Assembly (NCBI GenBank): GCA_030248225.1 | Contig: JASANE010010001.1 | Location: forward strand, 58,769-122,768 | Reading direction: 5' to 3' | From: Trileptium ribeirensis | Taxonomy: Eukaryota; Nematoda; Enoplea; Enoplida; Thoracostomopsidae | Length of the DNA: 64,000 nt | In this document: positions 27,303-36,957 of the stretch, one piece after another | How positions within the stretch are numbered: position 1 is the first letter of the stretch | Layout: each line of letters begins with the position of its first letter | The notes under the pieces: generated by a model | Database searches by the model: none | Told to the model about the DNA's origin: nothing | The model's input: only the letters and a program-made list of their open reading frames with translations | Made by a program: the position numbers and the translations under genes

Positions 27303-27326
27303 GTCCCAAGTCACCCGAGTTGACGG
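27303..27326 (-). repeat. Right terminal inverted repeat of pogo-like transposon
   Basis: 24 bp ending GAGTTGACGG, the exact reverse complement of 23,642-23,665. It is followed by the TA target dinucleotide. Confidence 0.93.
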
Positions 27327-27331
27327 TATAT

Positions 27332-30311
27332 TGAGAGATAGCGATTTTGTCGCTATCCAATCGGGGAAGCTCTTTCAACGCCCACTTTTTTGAGTTCAAA
27401 CCCGGGCGCCCAATCGAAAAATTCCCAATATTTTGATTTTGACAGCTATCGTAAACCCTGGGTCCAAAGGTAAAGAGAGTCGGCTTCAATCGAAATCGCC
27501 GACATCAAATTTGAACCCTCCGAATACTCGGAGATCGACCATCTGTGAGTTTTCTCCCAAAATCTCAGATCTTACCCCATCTGCATTCCCAAATTCTTGT
27601 CAGAAACTTATTCAGAATCTATTACTCAGAGCTTTTAAACCTCTTACCTAACTTAGATCAGTCGTTATTCCCCAACTGTCCTACAAAAACGGTTAAATCA
27701 CCCGTCAAATTTAAAATTTCAAAGCTAAGTTCGGTGTGTTAGCATGCTTGGAGTACGCTGGAATCTGTCTTTTCCGTGTTCTTATCCGCATCCATCAAAT
27801 TTTCCCCCAGCTAACTCGCTTACTTAAAGCCAAATCTCTGCTATTTAGCGAGTTAGCTGCCTCATCCATCACCTAATTAAGCTTAACAAGAGTCCATCTG
27901 GGGTTAAATCTTGTCGCCCTGTCCATGGATAAACGTGCAAACATTGCACGTTTATATGTTGGCTTACAAGATAAAGCCAAACATTCCTAACATTCCTAGC
28001 TAAATTTCAAATATCCCGACAGGACGTCTTTGGACGTCCCGAAGGGGGGGAAGCCGAAGGCAGGAACGTGCTCATCTCGTGTTCTGGGGCGCAGCACATT
28101 CCTATGTATCTTTTGACCTATCGGGGGTCCCATTTAGGAACTCCCAGGGTGCACGGGAGGGCCCTAAACATGCCCCCCGTCTTTCCTAGTCCTATGCGTC
28201 CAGTCCGTCCGTAAAACTCATGAATTTAACAGAGTTTTACACGTGCGTCCTCATCTGTCCTGTTTTTTGTCATGTCCCTACATACTAGATATATATATAG
28301 ATATATATATATACATACATATATGCACAAATACATACATACAATACTCATGAACACATACACACACTACACAGGAGACACACAGGCGACCTGAGCGACA
28401 GAAAGGTCGCTCAAGTCCATACTAGAAACACGCAGAACCACAACAACAACCACGACACACACACATACACACACAAGGCGACAACGACAACGGCGACAAC
28501 CGACCAAAGAAGTCGGTTAGAGAGAGTGAAAAAGGAAAATAAACAACGGAAAAGAAAGGGCACGGGAAGGGAGTCGGGACAGGGGTTCCCGAGGGAATTT
28601 CAAGGGGCTGAGGAGAAATTCGGTCCCAGGACGAAGAACGGGGCCGAACGATACCAAACACGAGGGGGTAGACGCAGTGGCGGGTTGGGACCCAATTTTG
28701 GGTTCCGACATGTATTAACATACAGGGTTTTAGCGGGCTTTCCCGCTCTAACGGTGGGGCGGAGCAACGCCCGCCGGGCATCGTTGAACTCACCGTGTAA
28801 AGGCGGTTCAAACGACGGGTGTTTTCCCTGCCTTACCGGCAGCGGGTAGTGGGGCACTAAAATCACGACTAATAAGGAGAGTGTCGGTAAAAAGGGGGGC
28901 GCATTTTCGGCCGTCCCGGGTTAACGGGGCGACTGACGGAGACCCGCCGGGCATCTTTGAAGATCTCTCGACATGGCGAATGCGATGAGGGGCGTTTTGC
29001 CTACTTTTGAGTTAGGAATAAATTTTCGGTTGGTTTGTACCCACAAGCAATCGGCGTGCCAAATTGGGGGCACTTTGGCGGGTTACAACGGGCTGACGAG
29101 AAGTCGGACATCGTTGTACTCGCCCATAGCAGGCGAGTAGAATGAGGGGTCGCATGAGCCTATTTAGGGCCTAGGGTGAACTACGAACTTGGCACAAACT
29201 GACAGAGTTTTATGTTGAATTTCCGTGGTATGGCATAAAACAGGGAAGTGAGTGATATAGCAGCGGGATGACTGGTCGGATCGAGGCCCGTGTAGCCTCG
29301 CCAGATGCCTAGGTGGGTAGATGACTTGGAAACGCGTGTACTTTCACTCGCTGATCCGATGGTAACCAGAAAAGACCAGTTGTTAGTATGGTGGTCAAGC
29401 AATTTAGGGCGTCAAAGGATGCTATAAAAGAAAGGTTTTGATACGGTGGGGCGGAAAAATAAGCACACCGAGTCGCGAAGGTTACGCAGTACACATATAT
29501 ATGCATAACTATATTTCCATATGAACCTAGGTTATGTCCACTCGGAAGCATGGTCACCAGCCAAACCTAGCGTAAGTATCGGCTGTTAATTTGGATTTTC
29601 TCCTACTTGTCCCTAGAATATCTCAGGAGATCCTCCAGCGATTCGTGATGTTTTGGGCTCGTTCGAAAGCCCGAAAAATTCTCTACCGAAACGTACTCGG
29701 GGCATTTTCGGTAAATCTGAACCGTTGGACGGTTACGGGCCGACAAACAGGCCCGAGGTCCGTTATTTCCGAATAATCGGAAACTACCGTAACCCACTTG
29801 TTTCAGCCTACTTTTGCAACCATTAAGCTATGGTTTACTTTGAACCAGGTAAAATTGGGAGTCTCGATTTCGATCACTTTCCGACCCCCTTAAATTGTCA
29901 AAGGCCTCCTATTCCCGGACGGTCTAAATTTTGAAGTCTCAATGGGGGAATAGGGAGGAGTAGTCGAGTTCCGTCCAAATCCCCTATCTTAGCGCCAGTT
30001 AAAGGCTCTCTCCGGTTCTCTTCTAAATTTGTACCTTTGCCGTAGTCACGCGTCCTGGGTACCTGAGTGACTCCGTCCCACATGATATACAATCATTATA
30101 AAACATGCAAAGGCATAAAAATAATGGCAAACACACGTTTATAACAAAGACAGCAATATTACCAAAGCAATTACCAATGACCATGGCGCTCGGCAACACA
30201 TGAAAACTTAGTTCCGGTGACTGTGTCTGGTTCGATTTAAGGCGCGTTTAGGCCATCTTGACGTCGAAATCCTGTAAGATACACGTAACGGGCCGGAACG
30301 GGCCTGTTACA
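27332..30311 (-). repeat. 3' LTR of element A
   Basis: On the element's strand it starts TGTAACAGGCCCGTT and ends ATCTCTCA. It aligns along its whole length with 50,866-53,859, with scattered substitutions and short indels (for example an extra GGCCGGAACG just before the end at 30,301, and a changed stretch near 27,468). A purine-containing run (AAAAATATAAGAGA on the element strand) sits directly outside at 30,312 and may be the polypurine tract. Frames predicted inside the LTR have no recognisable product. Confidence 0.93.
28393..28412. promoter_or_regulatory. Conserved LTR hairpin, left LTR of element A
   Basis: GAGCGAC (28,393-28,399) pairs with GTCGCTC (28,406-28,412). The same hairpin is in the right LTR (51,931-51,950) and in the diverged LTR of element B (55,100-55,119), where its surroundings differ. 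Conservation suggests a cis-acting role in the LTR transcript, such as termination or processing; this is inference. Confidence 0.5.
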
Positions 30312-30906
30312 TCTCTTATATTTTTAAATGGAAATTTTCGGACTTAATTATTCGGGTTGGGAGGCAATTTGCTTTGTTGTTCTTATGGTAAAGTTCGTGC
30401 CTATATTGGAGTCTCCGATGACTAAGACCCCTTTTTCAAAAAAAATTTTTACATGAAAATTCCGGTTTCCTAGTCTAATTTGTGTTTATCCTGCTAAATT
30501 TTAAAGTTGGTTGCTTTTGAAGAATTTCTCAAAATATGTTATTTGGTTCAAATTTGGCCACATTTCCGACGAGTCCTTCCTGGTTCCTGACAAGTTCTAG
30601 ATCCTGAAAAGTCCTCCTCTTATATTTTATAAAGGGCAAAAAGGACTTTTTACTAGGTTTTCAAAGAATTTTTGTGAAATGATCCGAATCGTTTGGTGCG
30701 TTTTCCTGCCATGGTGCCATGGTTAAGTTATGCATAGGCAAATTTACATTACAAATGCAAAATAAGTAATTACATACGGCATACATTATTAACGTCATAA
30801 CGTTATTACATAGTACATCCCGTCCGGGTTTACAGCCGGTCTCTGCCTTCAAATTCTTAAATAGCTAGTACTTATAATGTCCTGTTGGAATTCCCTACCC
30901 CTTGTT
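30312..30906 (-). other. 3' untranslated stretch between NADAR ORF and 3' LTR
   Basis: AT-rich, with no frame of note. It lies between the last ORF stop (30,907) and the 3' LTR. Confidence 0.55.
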
Positions 30907-32040
30907 TTATTCCCAATTGTTGGTTGCTAGGCTCTGTTGGATCCACGTATGGAAATATCCGAGATAGGGTTCGGTAATGTGTGGCTCCGCAAGTTTGGCA
31001 CCGTCCGTACTATTTTCCCACGCTCCCGATTCGTTCAGTTCGGGTGGGTAGTCGGGCATCGACGACTTCTGCATCCTGTCGGGGAACTGCCATTTTATGT
31101 CCTGGAGTAGTTGAGTGAATTTGTCGTGCCATTCAGTGGTGTTGTCTTGTCCAATGTCCCAATGTGGCGGGGGCGGGGCAATGATTGCTCGGGCTTCATC
31201 ACTGAGTAGGTAGTCGAATGAACAGATATATCGGCGCACTCGACGCATAACTTTGCTGTGCGTGTCCAGCAAACGACCTTCGTGCGGCTTCGATCGTACG
31301 GCCGTTTTATATCCACCAAGGATTATGACTGTCTTGGTCTGTGGCGTGGCGATGCACGTCGCCAGCCGGACTAGAAATTGCATGGTGGCTCCTGGCCACG
31401 CCAGGGCGAACCACCCTTTCGAAGCGGCCATGTTGACCAAGGGCGCTGCTAACGAATCGCCCAAAATCAAGATAGTTGGCCATGAGGCGGCGTTATGGCG
31501 AAGGAATAATCGAACCTCCTCCAATAGGCGACCCATAACATTGTGGCATGGTCGCGGTTGTTTGCCGAAAGAGATGTCGTCCGGCCCTAGGCCAATTCCC
31601 CAGAATGAATCGGATCTGTTCGCCTCGAGCAATTGGGTGAATCCGGCGGCTAGTAGGGCGTCCCTGAACCGAGGAATCTTGAATTTCTCCAGTAGCACCG
31701 TCCGCATAAGGTGAGGGAGTACTGGGCGGAGGCGCTCGGTTGTTTCCGGGTCCAGGAACTTTTGCTTGTTCCTACGGCAGATGGCTTTGATGTCTCGAGC
31801 TCCCATTTTCAAGTCCGAAATGTCCTGTCTCGCCTGTTCCTCGTCGAATAAATAGGTGACGAGGAGATGGTATCCTTGCTCCGTTGAGGCATACTCGATG
31901 GGATACTGATTTATTGTCTGGCCCAAGGGAGCCATGTTTGAGAGTTCCGGCCAGTGTGTGCCTTTGGACAGGAACGTTTCAATCGGCGCACCATAGTTAA
32001 TGGTGTAGTACGGCACCCGAGGTTGCGGAAGTTGTTCCAT
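30907..32040 (-). CDS. NADAR (YbiA-like) domain fused to GDSL/SGNH-like domain
   Basis: An intact 377-residue frame, the last ORF before the 3' LTR. Residues about 20-160 show the NADAR/DUF1768 pattern: WPELSNMAPL (FLSN-like), YASTEQGYHLL (the P-S-V-E-H-x-Y-Q-like helix with Glu54), an ARDIKAICRR region, and the closing AGFTQLLEANRSDSFWGIGL. In characterised NADAR proteins this fold acts on ADP-ribose-type N-glycosidic bonds (YbiA on riboflavin intermediates; others on ADP-ribosylated guanine). Residues about 185-310 look like an SGNH/GDSL hydrolase: TILILGDSLAAP (block I, Ser196), WPGAT (block II), VIILGGYKTA (block III, lacking the usual Asn) and HWD or WHDKF near 293-306. The missing Asn makes hydrolase activity uncertain. 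Presence as an ORF of a retroelement is inferred from its place inside the LTRs and its strand. The function in the element is unknown. Confidence 0.72.
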   Translation of the reverse strand: MEQLPQPRVPYYTINYGAPIETFLSKGTHWPELSNMAPLGQTINQYPIEYASTEQGYHLLVTYLFDEEQARQDISDLKMGARDIKAICRRNKQKFLDPETTERLRPVLPHLMRTVLLEKFKIPRFRDALLAAGFTQLLEANRSDSFWGIGLGPDDISFGKQPRPCHNVMGRLLEEVRLFLRHNAASWPTILILGDSLAAPLVNMAASKGWFALAWPGATMQFLVRLATCIATPQTKTVIILGGYKTAVRSKPHEGRLLDTHSKVMRRVRRYICSFDYLLSDEARAIIAPPPPHWDIGQDNTTEWHDKFTQLLQDIKWQFPDRMQKSSMPDYPPELNESGAWENSTDGAKLAEPHITEPYLGYFHTWIQQSLATNNWE

Positions 32041-32162
32041 GTCGTTGAATTTCTTGAATTAGCGATTCCTGCAATAGTATTCATCGCCATTAGTGGCGGC
32101 TCTTGAGGGAGTTTGGTGGCGGGAGCTTGAGTTTTCTGGGGTGTTTTCGAGTGGTTTAGGCG

Positions 32163-32723
32163 TTACAACCGTCTCCCGCGAGGCGGTTGTCTAGGAGGTC
32201 GGACTACTTCCAGTCCGACATCGTCAGGTCGTAATTGTCTTTGTCCACTATCCTCGTCAGGTTCCAAGTCCGGATGTGCGGATAACATGTCTTCGATGTC
32301 CTGTTCGTCGAATATATCCCTACAAGGTTCAAACATGTCGTGCCGTGCACGAGCACTACCAGATGGATAATCCATCGGCATAACAGGGTCACGATGTCGA
32401 GTCGGTGGAGCGAGGGGTATAGTCCGTCGAGCTTGTGTGGCAACTTGGGGTTTTAACCGTCGGGTGTCAAGGTGTGGTATTATGACTCGAGCTTCTTCTC
32501 CGTGTGGTAAATAGTCTTCATACCAGCGACAACGGTCCCTGGCTTGTCTATGTGGTTGTCGGCGGGTAGGTTGAGGGGTTTCTTCCCTCTCTTTAACTTC
32601 AGGTGCAGAGGGTCCCATCTCAGGAGATCCCTCGCTCTCCTCCGTTGAAGGGTCAAGCTCAAAGTGGGGCCTTCGACTAGGTCCTGGTAGAAGTTGACTT
32701 CTTCTTCTTCTTCTTCTTCTCAC
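32163..32723 (-). CDS. Arg-rich accessory ORF of element A, unknown function
   Basis: 186 residues, starting MRRRRRRRSQ from an (AGA)n run at 32,697-32,720. It is proline-, arginine- and acid-rich (EESEGSPEMGPSAPEVKEREE), with a hydrophobic-poor acidic centre (DIFDEQDIEDMLSAHPDLE) and a basic end (RPPRQPPRGRRL). No domain is recognised; the composition suggests a disordered nucleic-acid-binding or regulatory protein. It lies between the integrase tail and the NADAR ORF and may be a separate product or the end of the integrase tail after a frame change. The start is uncertain because the AGA run can slip. Confidence 0.45.
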   Translation of the reverse strand: MRRRRRRRSQLLPGPSRRPHFELDPSTEESEGSPEMGPSAPEVKEREETPQPTRRQPHRQARDRCRWYEDYLPHGEEARVIIPHLDTRRLKPQVATQARRTIPLAPPTRHRDPVMPMDYPSGSARARHDMFEPCRDIFDEQDIEDMLSAHPDLEPDEDSGQRQLRPDDVGLEVVRPPRQPPRGRRL

Positions 32724-32778
32724 CGTTTGTCGCCCTTATGGGCATGGTGTAACCTGAATTGGTGGGGTTGTTGTGGTT

Positions 32779-33015
32779 TCACTGTTGACCGCGTCCACCG
32801 CATGACTTCTGATGACGTGACATATTTGTCGCGCTTTTCATTTGTAGGCACAGCTCGCATTGCTTCAGTTTCGGTTGATACTTTCGGGCGGTCGGTGGTC
32901 TCGCTGTTACTGCGGTATCAGTTGCCGTTATTTCTGAAGTTGCAGCTGTCGGGGTGGCAGCGTTTTTTCGAAGGCTGCACCTTTCTTTGTAGAAGTTGAC
33001 TAAGAGGCACTTCAT
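32779..33015 (-). CDS. C2HC-type zinc finger piece, end of integrase tail in a shifted frame
   Basis: A short frame overlapping the end of the long integrase frame by about 100 bases. It contains CELCLQMKSATNMSRHQKSC, a plausible C-x2-C...H-x4-C zinc finger, and ends at 32,779. The integrase frame stops at 32,918 just as this frame opens. It is probably the true C-terminus displaced by a frame change near 32,950-33,010, but an independent product cannot be excluded. Confidence 0.4.
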   Translation of the reverse strand: MKCLLVNFYKERCSLRKNAATPTAATSEITATDTAVTARPPTARKYQPKLKQCELCLQMKSATNMSRHQKSCGGRGQQ

Positions 33016-36000
33016 CCTCCTCGTCTTCCCAACTAACTTGTGATTGAGCTCTGGCTGGGGTCTGTTTACGTGGTTTAGCGCGTGATGGTCGAGTTAGGAC
33101 TCCCTTGAGGGTGGAGGGAGCGCTACGCGGCGGCGCTCTTCCCTTCCTCCCGGTAGAGAAGCCCTTGGTTGACTCGCCAATGGTTGATGTTGTCTCATTG
33201 TCCTTGTCTGCAGTCTGTGGTCGTAATCGTTTCGGTCGACCGCCTTCCGAAGACTCGGAAGGTCGGCGTTGTTTACTTGTGCTCTGCTTACTTGTTTCTC
33301 GTTGTCGAGCTAAACTTTCAATAAATTCTTCTACAATCCCATCAGCTGCTATTTGGTCTTCCGAAGGGATGTATTGTATGGGAGATCCCCTTAAGTACTC
33401 CATTAGTTCAGTCACATCTTGTATCTCTCCTCGGGCGCGGGCGGTTTCCTCTCTTTTTCTCCGTATTTCTTGAATTTCCCATTCCCATTGTACTAGTTCG
33501 TTCTGTCTTCGGGTGGTCCATCGACCGAAGGATGGTTCCTGCGGAACTTTGGTTCCTCGTTCCTGCAAGGGCGATAATAGGGGTGGCACCACCCACCGTT
33601 GAGGTGGTGTCGGAAAGTCGGTTGTTTCAGGTGAGGTAGTCTCCGAGCTTATGGATGACGCTGGTCCCCTGGTCGGCGCGGAAGTCTTAGTTGGCTTTCG
33701 TCGTGGTTTAGGCTTAGGTTTCGGTGTTGGTGCAGGTTCTAGCGGAGGTTGGCTACTTGCTGCAGCGGATTCCGCGGGTTGTGGTCTAGGAGGGGTGTGA
33801 TATGGTGTGAGCCATTCTTCTGGAACATAGTCCTCTATTGTGGCTTCGAATCCTCGGGGCATTAGAGGTGTATGTGGCAGTGGTGTAGGTGGGGCGGAGT
33901 ATGCCTGACGAGGTATGGAATAGGGTTGTTCATAAGACGCGGTAGGCTCATAATAGGTGTGGTATGGTGTCACTGGCTTGTCTGATTCAGTCACTAAGCG
34001 TTGCGTCTGGGGGCTGCGGGATGTTTGAGTGGCGATTGCGGCTCGGCGTTGGGCAGGCGTAAGCGGCGAGGTTTGTACGACATGTTCAACTGCTGAGGTC
34101 GGAGATGCAGCTTGTTCTGGAGTGTGTGGCGAGTGTTCGTCCGGATCCTGCGAAGCGAGTAACTCTACGAGACCTAGGTCATTGACATTGAATGGTCGCA
34201 GTGCGCGTCCGTTGTCTGAGCGCTTCACCTTTAGAGGCCTTGTAGGCTCGTCAGTCCGCACTGCTCGTTCCGGTTCCCGTAGAGTTACTGGGGCGGTGTG
34301 TTGTCCATACACAGGCGAGAAAGTGCCAGGTGGTTTATCAAGCGCGTAAGGCAAGTTAGCGGGGTCCTGGGTGGCGAGTTCCTGTGATATAGCGGGCCAT
34401 TCGGTGTCTGGGGTTCTGTCAGGGTCACAAAGGGGGAGCCTATTTTGTTGCGGGGCTCCGAATGAGCCTTGAGCCTGAATGGTCAGCTGTTCAACTGCGG
34501 CGCGATGTATGTCTGCCTGCGCTTGCGTGTATTCTAAATTAGGCTCTCCAATTTCTACACTAGCGACGTCGGAAGCACCATCAATCTCCTGGCGCAACCG
34601 GTCGACTGCTTCTGGATCGGCAGCCTGTAATTCCCTAGCGAAGTATTTATCAGCGAGGATAGTTTCTCCGGGTTCCTGTAGTGCAGCCTCAATGTATGCG
34701 GGAGGGACTGCTTTAAGTAAATCGGCCATGTCGGGGAAGCTGCTTAACGGGCGATAGCATGGTTTGGTGCGATTTATGTGAACGACGTTGTCGGATGCAT
34801 TAGGTTGTCCAGGGAGTTTAACGCAGATGCAGGGGAGCATTATTTTAGTGATTTGATATGGTCCACACCATCGGCGTTCTAGTTTGCGCGATAATCCTGG
34901 TGTGGTGTAGTATCGATACACCCATACATGGTCATTAACACGATAGTCTGGGACCTTGATCTTACGATTGTAATAGCGTTTTCGGTATTCCCTAGCGGAT
35001 TGCATGGACCGATAGGCTCGATCCCTAATGGTGGCTAACCACCGTTGCACGTTAGCGCGATATGCTTCTGCTCCGGGGTAGCGTCCCCAATCCGTCTGTG
35101 TTTCGATTCCACCCGGTACACGGGGTTGGAATCCGTGCATGAGCATGAATGGCGGATAGTGCGTGGAAGCGTGTACTGCTGAATTGTAGGACATGATGCA
35201 ATACGGCAGGACTTCGTCCCATGTAGTATGGTCCTTTTCGGGCAGTGCTACTCTTAGGAGAAATAGTAGTGTGCGGTTAAAGCGTTCGATTTCTCCGTTC
35301 GCCTTCGGGTTATAGCTGAGCGTTTCGCGTTTAAACGTATGTAGCCTAGCGCACAAGGCTTCCATTACTTCCGAGACGAAGCATCCACCTCGATCTGAGA
35401 CTAGCTCCTCGGGTGCCCCGTAGCGGCACACCACATCTTCGACGAAGACCTTGGCCACACTCTTAGCGGTTTGGTCCGGCAAAGCAGCGGCAATTACTAG
35501 CTTCGTGAATTGATCGATAAAGGCTATTACGTACCTATTTCCGTTTCGGGATAGCACCCGAGTGTCCAGTATGTCGACAAACATGCGATGCATGGGTGCA
35601 CTAGCCAACGGGTTCTCTCCGAGCGCGGCTCGAACATTTTGTGGTAGATTGCGTGATCGCTGGCAAAGTACACATCGCTTAACGTACTCGTCCACGTCCT
35701 TACCCATGGTTTCCCAATAATAGAATTGCTTGAGTTTGCTCAGCAGACGATCTCTACCTGCATGTCCACCGAACAATGTGTCGTGTTCGTGTTTAAGTAT
35801 TTGTCGTATGAGCAGTCTGGGTACGCATAGTTTAGGTCTATGGTCGTTTGGCATGATAGGGTGTAGGTATAGAATGGCAGTGTCAGGACAGAGTCTGTAA
35901 TGGTGGGCTTCTCGTTTTAGAGTGGTCGCTGCCTTTTCATCGGTTGGTAACTGTCGCGTGTGCAGATACCACCAAATAGGGCCAAATTGTTTGTCTCTAC

Positions 36001-36190
36001 GTTGAATGTATGGTATGTAATTAAGGAGATTCCTCCCCTCGTATTGCTGAAAGTGCGGTAAATATATGTGTTCTCCGGTGTCATGGACCTGTTCGGGGCG
36101 TTGTAGTTGTATTCGTGGTCCGCATGCGTAAGCAACCCTAATTAAAGTGTCGAATTCCTCTACTTCTGGTAAGCCTCCATATCTCTGTCG
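32918..36190 (-). CDS. Integrase of element A with very long C-terminal tail
   Basis: The frame is open from about 36,190; the ATG at 35,854 is internal. Counting from that ATG: zinc-binding HHCC (His24, His31 in GGHAGRD, Cys61 and Cys64 in CVLCQ), then the catalytic triad Asp94 (FVDILD), Asp154 (VSDRGGCF) and Glu190 (NGEIERFNRTL), with 35 residues between the last two. A GPY/F-type module follows near 328 (RRWCGPYQITKI). This is a complete Gypsy-type integrase core that joins cDNA to the host genome. The remaining approximately 590 residues form a tail rich in Pro, Thr, Ser, Gln and charged residues, with basic clusters (GGRPKRLRPQ) near the end, far longer than normal. Its start is out of frame with the RNase H/linker frame upstream. 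Confidence 0.87.
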   Translation of the reverse strand, partial: RQRYGGLPEVEEFDTLIRVAYACGPRIQLQRPEQVHDTGEHIYLPHFQQYEGRNLLNYIPYIQRRDKQFGPIWWYLHTRQLPTDEKAATTLKREAHHYRLCPDTAILYLHPIMPNDHRPKLCVPRLLIRQILKHEHDTLFGGHAGRDRLLSKLKQFYYWETMGKDVDEYVKRCVLCQRSRNLPQNVRAALGENPLASAPMHRMFVDILDTRVLSRNGNRYVIAFIDQFTKLVIAAALPDQTAKSVAKVFVEDVVCRYGAPEELVSDRGGCFVSEVMEALCARLHTFKRETLSYNPKANGEIERFNRTLLFLLRVALPEKDHTTWDEVLPYCIMSYNSAVHASTHYPPFMLMHGFQPRVPGGIETQTDWGRYPGAEAYRANVQRWLATIRDRAYRSMQSAREYRKRYYNRKIKVPDYRVNDHVWVYRYYTTPGLSRKLERRWCGPYQITKIMLPCICVKLPGQPNASDNVVHINRTKPCYRPLSSFPDMADLLKAVPPAYIEAALQEPGETILADKYFARELQAADPEAVDRLRQEIDGASDVASVEIGEPNLEYTQAQADIHRAAVEQLTIQAQGSFGAPQQNRLPLCDPDRTPDTEWPAISQELATQDPANLPYALDKPPGTFSPVYGQHTAPVTLREPERAVRTDEPTRPLKVKRSDNGRALRPFNVNDLGLVELLASQDPDEHSPHTPEQAASPTSAVEHVVQTSPLTPAQRRAAIATQTSRSPQTQRLVTESDKPVTPYHTYYEPTASYEQPYSIPRQAYSAPPTPLPHTPLMPRGFEATIEDYVPEEWLTPYHTPPRPQPAESAAASSQPPLEPAPTPKPKPKPRRKPTKTSAPTRGPASSISSETTSPETTDFPTPPQRWVVPPLLSPLQERGTKVPQEPSFGRWTTRRQNELVQWEWEIQEIRRKREETARARGEIQDVTELMEYLRGSPIQYIPSEDQIAADGIVEEFIESLARQRETSKQSTSKQRRPSESSEGGRPKRLRPQTADKDNETTSTIGESTKGFSTGRKGRAPPRSAPSTLKGVLTRPSRAKPRKQTPARAQSQVSWEDEEDEVPLSQLLQRKVQPSKKRCHPDSCNFRNNGN

Positions 36191-36957
36191 AGCAGTTGTC
36201 GGTAGCGTGCATGGTCGAGCGGGTTCAGGTGTGCCGGCCGTGGCACGGGTGAACTCTCACTCGCTGCAATAGGAGCGGGCGGTGTCGGAGCGGTCGGGGG
36301 TTCCTGAGGCTGCGGGGGTTTGGCGGGTGGTTCGGGTGCTGAAGGGGGTCCAGGGGTCGGTTCACCAGTGGGTTCTGGCGGTCCTGGGGCAGTTGTCCGT
36401 CTCCCGGGTACCTCGACTCCTTCAGGCCTTGGGTCGTCTACGTCTCCACAGAAGATGAAACGTGCCGGGTCCGGTAGGGGGTCATAACCAGGTGCTCCGA
36501 ACATACGATAGAAACGTTCTCTGACGTACTCGGGTGGTAGGGTAACAGGAGCGGCCGGTGGGAGTCCCATGAGTTGTCGAGTAAGTCGTTTCCAGACTTC
36601 CTCAGTGGGAAATCGACGAGGCGGTTTAGCTGGGGTTTTGCCTTTACCACGATCCTGTCTTTTAACGGCTACAGCAACCATTCGAGGATGGTCCTGTTCG
36701 TCGCATTCAGCTTCGTCCGAAGAGTAAGAAAATTCCACGTCATGTCGGGGATCGCGTGAAAGTCCGTCTGCATTGGCATTAGCCTTACCTGGTCTATATT
36801 CAATGTTGAAACCACCGAACTCCATCAGTAATTCGTTACGCCATTGAGCTAGTCGCGAGTTTCGCGGCGGTCTCTGTTGAAGTGGTGGTCGGAGTGTAAG
36901 GAGATGTGGAAGAGTCAGTATGGCGGATCGGTGCCGGGTCAGGGAGGATGTACTCAT
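36160..36957 (-). pseudogene. RNase H C-terminal remnant plus Pro-rich linker
   Basis: Residues 35-68 of this frame (about 36,855-36,753) match the end of a Gypsy RNase H domain: RLAQWRNELLMEFGG, then NIEYRPGKANANADGLSR. The catalytic RNase H residues upstream are missing because the RT frame is joined almost directly to this point by a deletion. After the domain comes about 195 residues of linker, acidic then strongly proline-rich (PGPPEPTGEPTPGPPSAPEP), ending with a stop at 36,160. Integrase follows in a different frame, so one more frame change lies near 36,160-36,200. Confidence 0.82.

Larger units (their letters stand above)
23640..27328 (-). mobile_element. Pogo/Tigger-like DNA transposon with perfect inverted termini
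   Basis: The termini at 23,642-23,665 and 27,303-27,326 are perfect 24-bp inverted repeats (start CCGTCAACTCGGGTGACTTG). TA lies on each side (23,640-23,641 and 27,327-27,328), the target duplication of the Tc1/mariner-pogo superfamily. The motif TGACTTGGGAC recurs in both subterminal regions and both orientations (near 23,655, 23,821, 23,919, 26,875, 26,904, 27,285 and 27,303), as expected for transposase binding sites. The interior carries one two-exon transposase that appears open from start to stop. The element abuts the left LTR of element A. Confidence 0.9.

Noticed and set aside
27300..27335. Target-site duplication for element A
   Set aside because: TATAT left of the left LTR also occurs inside next to the right LTR, and does not match TGTTA right of the right LTR, so it cannot be called a duplication.
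28422..28866. Open frames inside the LTRs (also at 51,905-52,412), with similar peptides in both LTRs
   Set aside because: They are duplicated only because the LTRs are; composition is low-complexity and no motif is recognisable.
35917..36135. Minus-strand frame of 72 residues before integrase
   Set aside because: The integrase frame itself is open across this stretch and reads as a continuous N-terminal part; this is a shadow.
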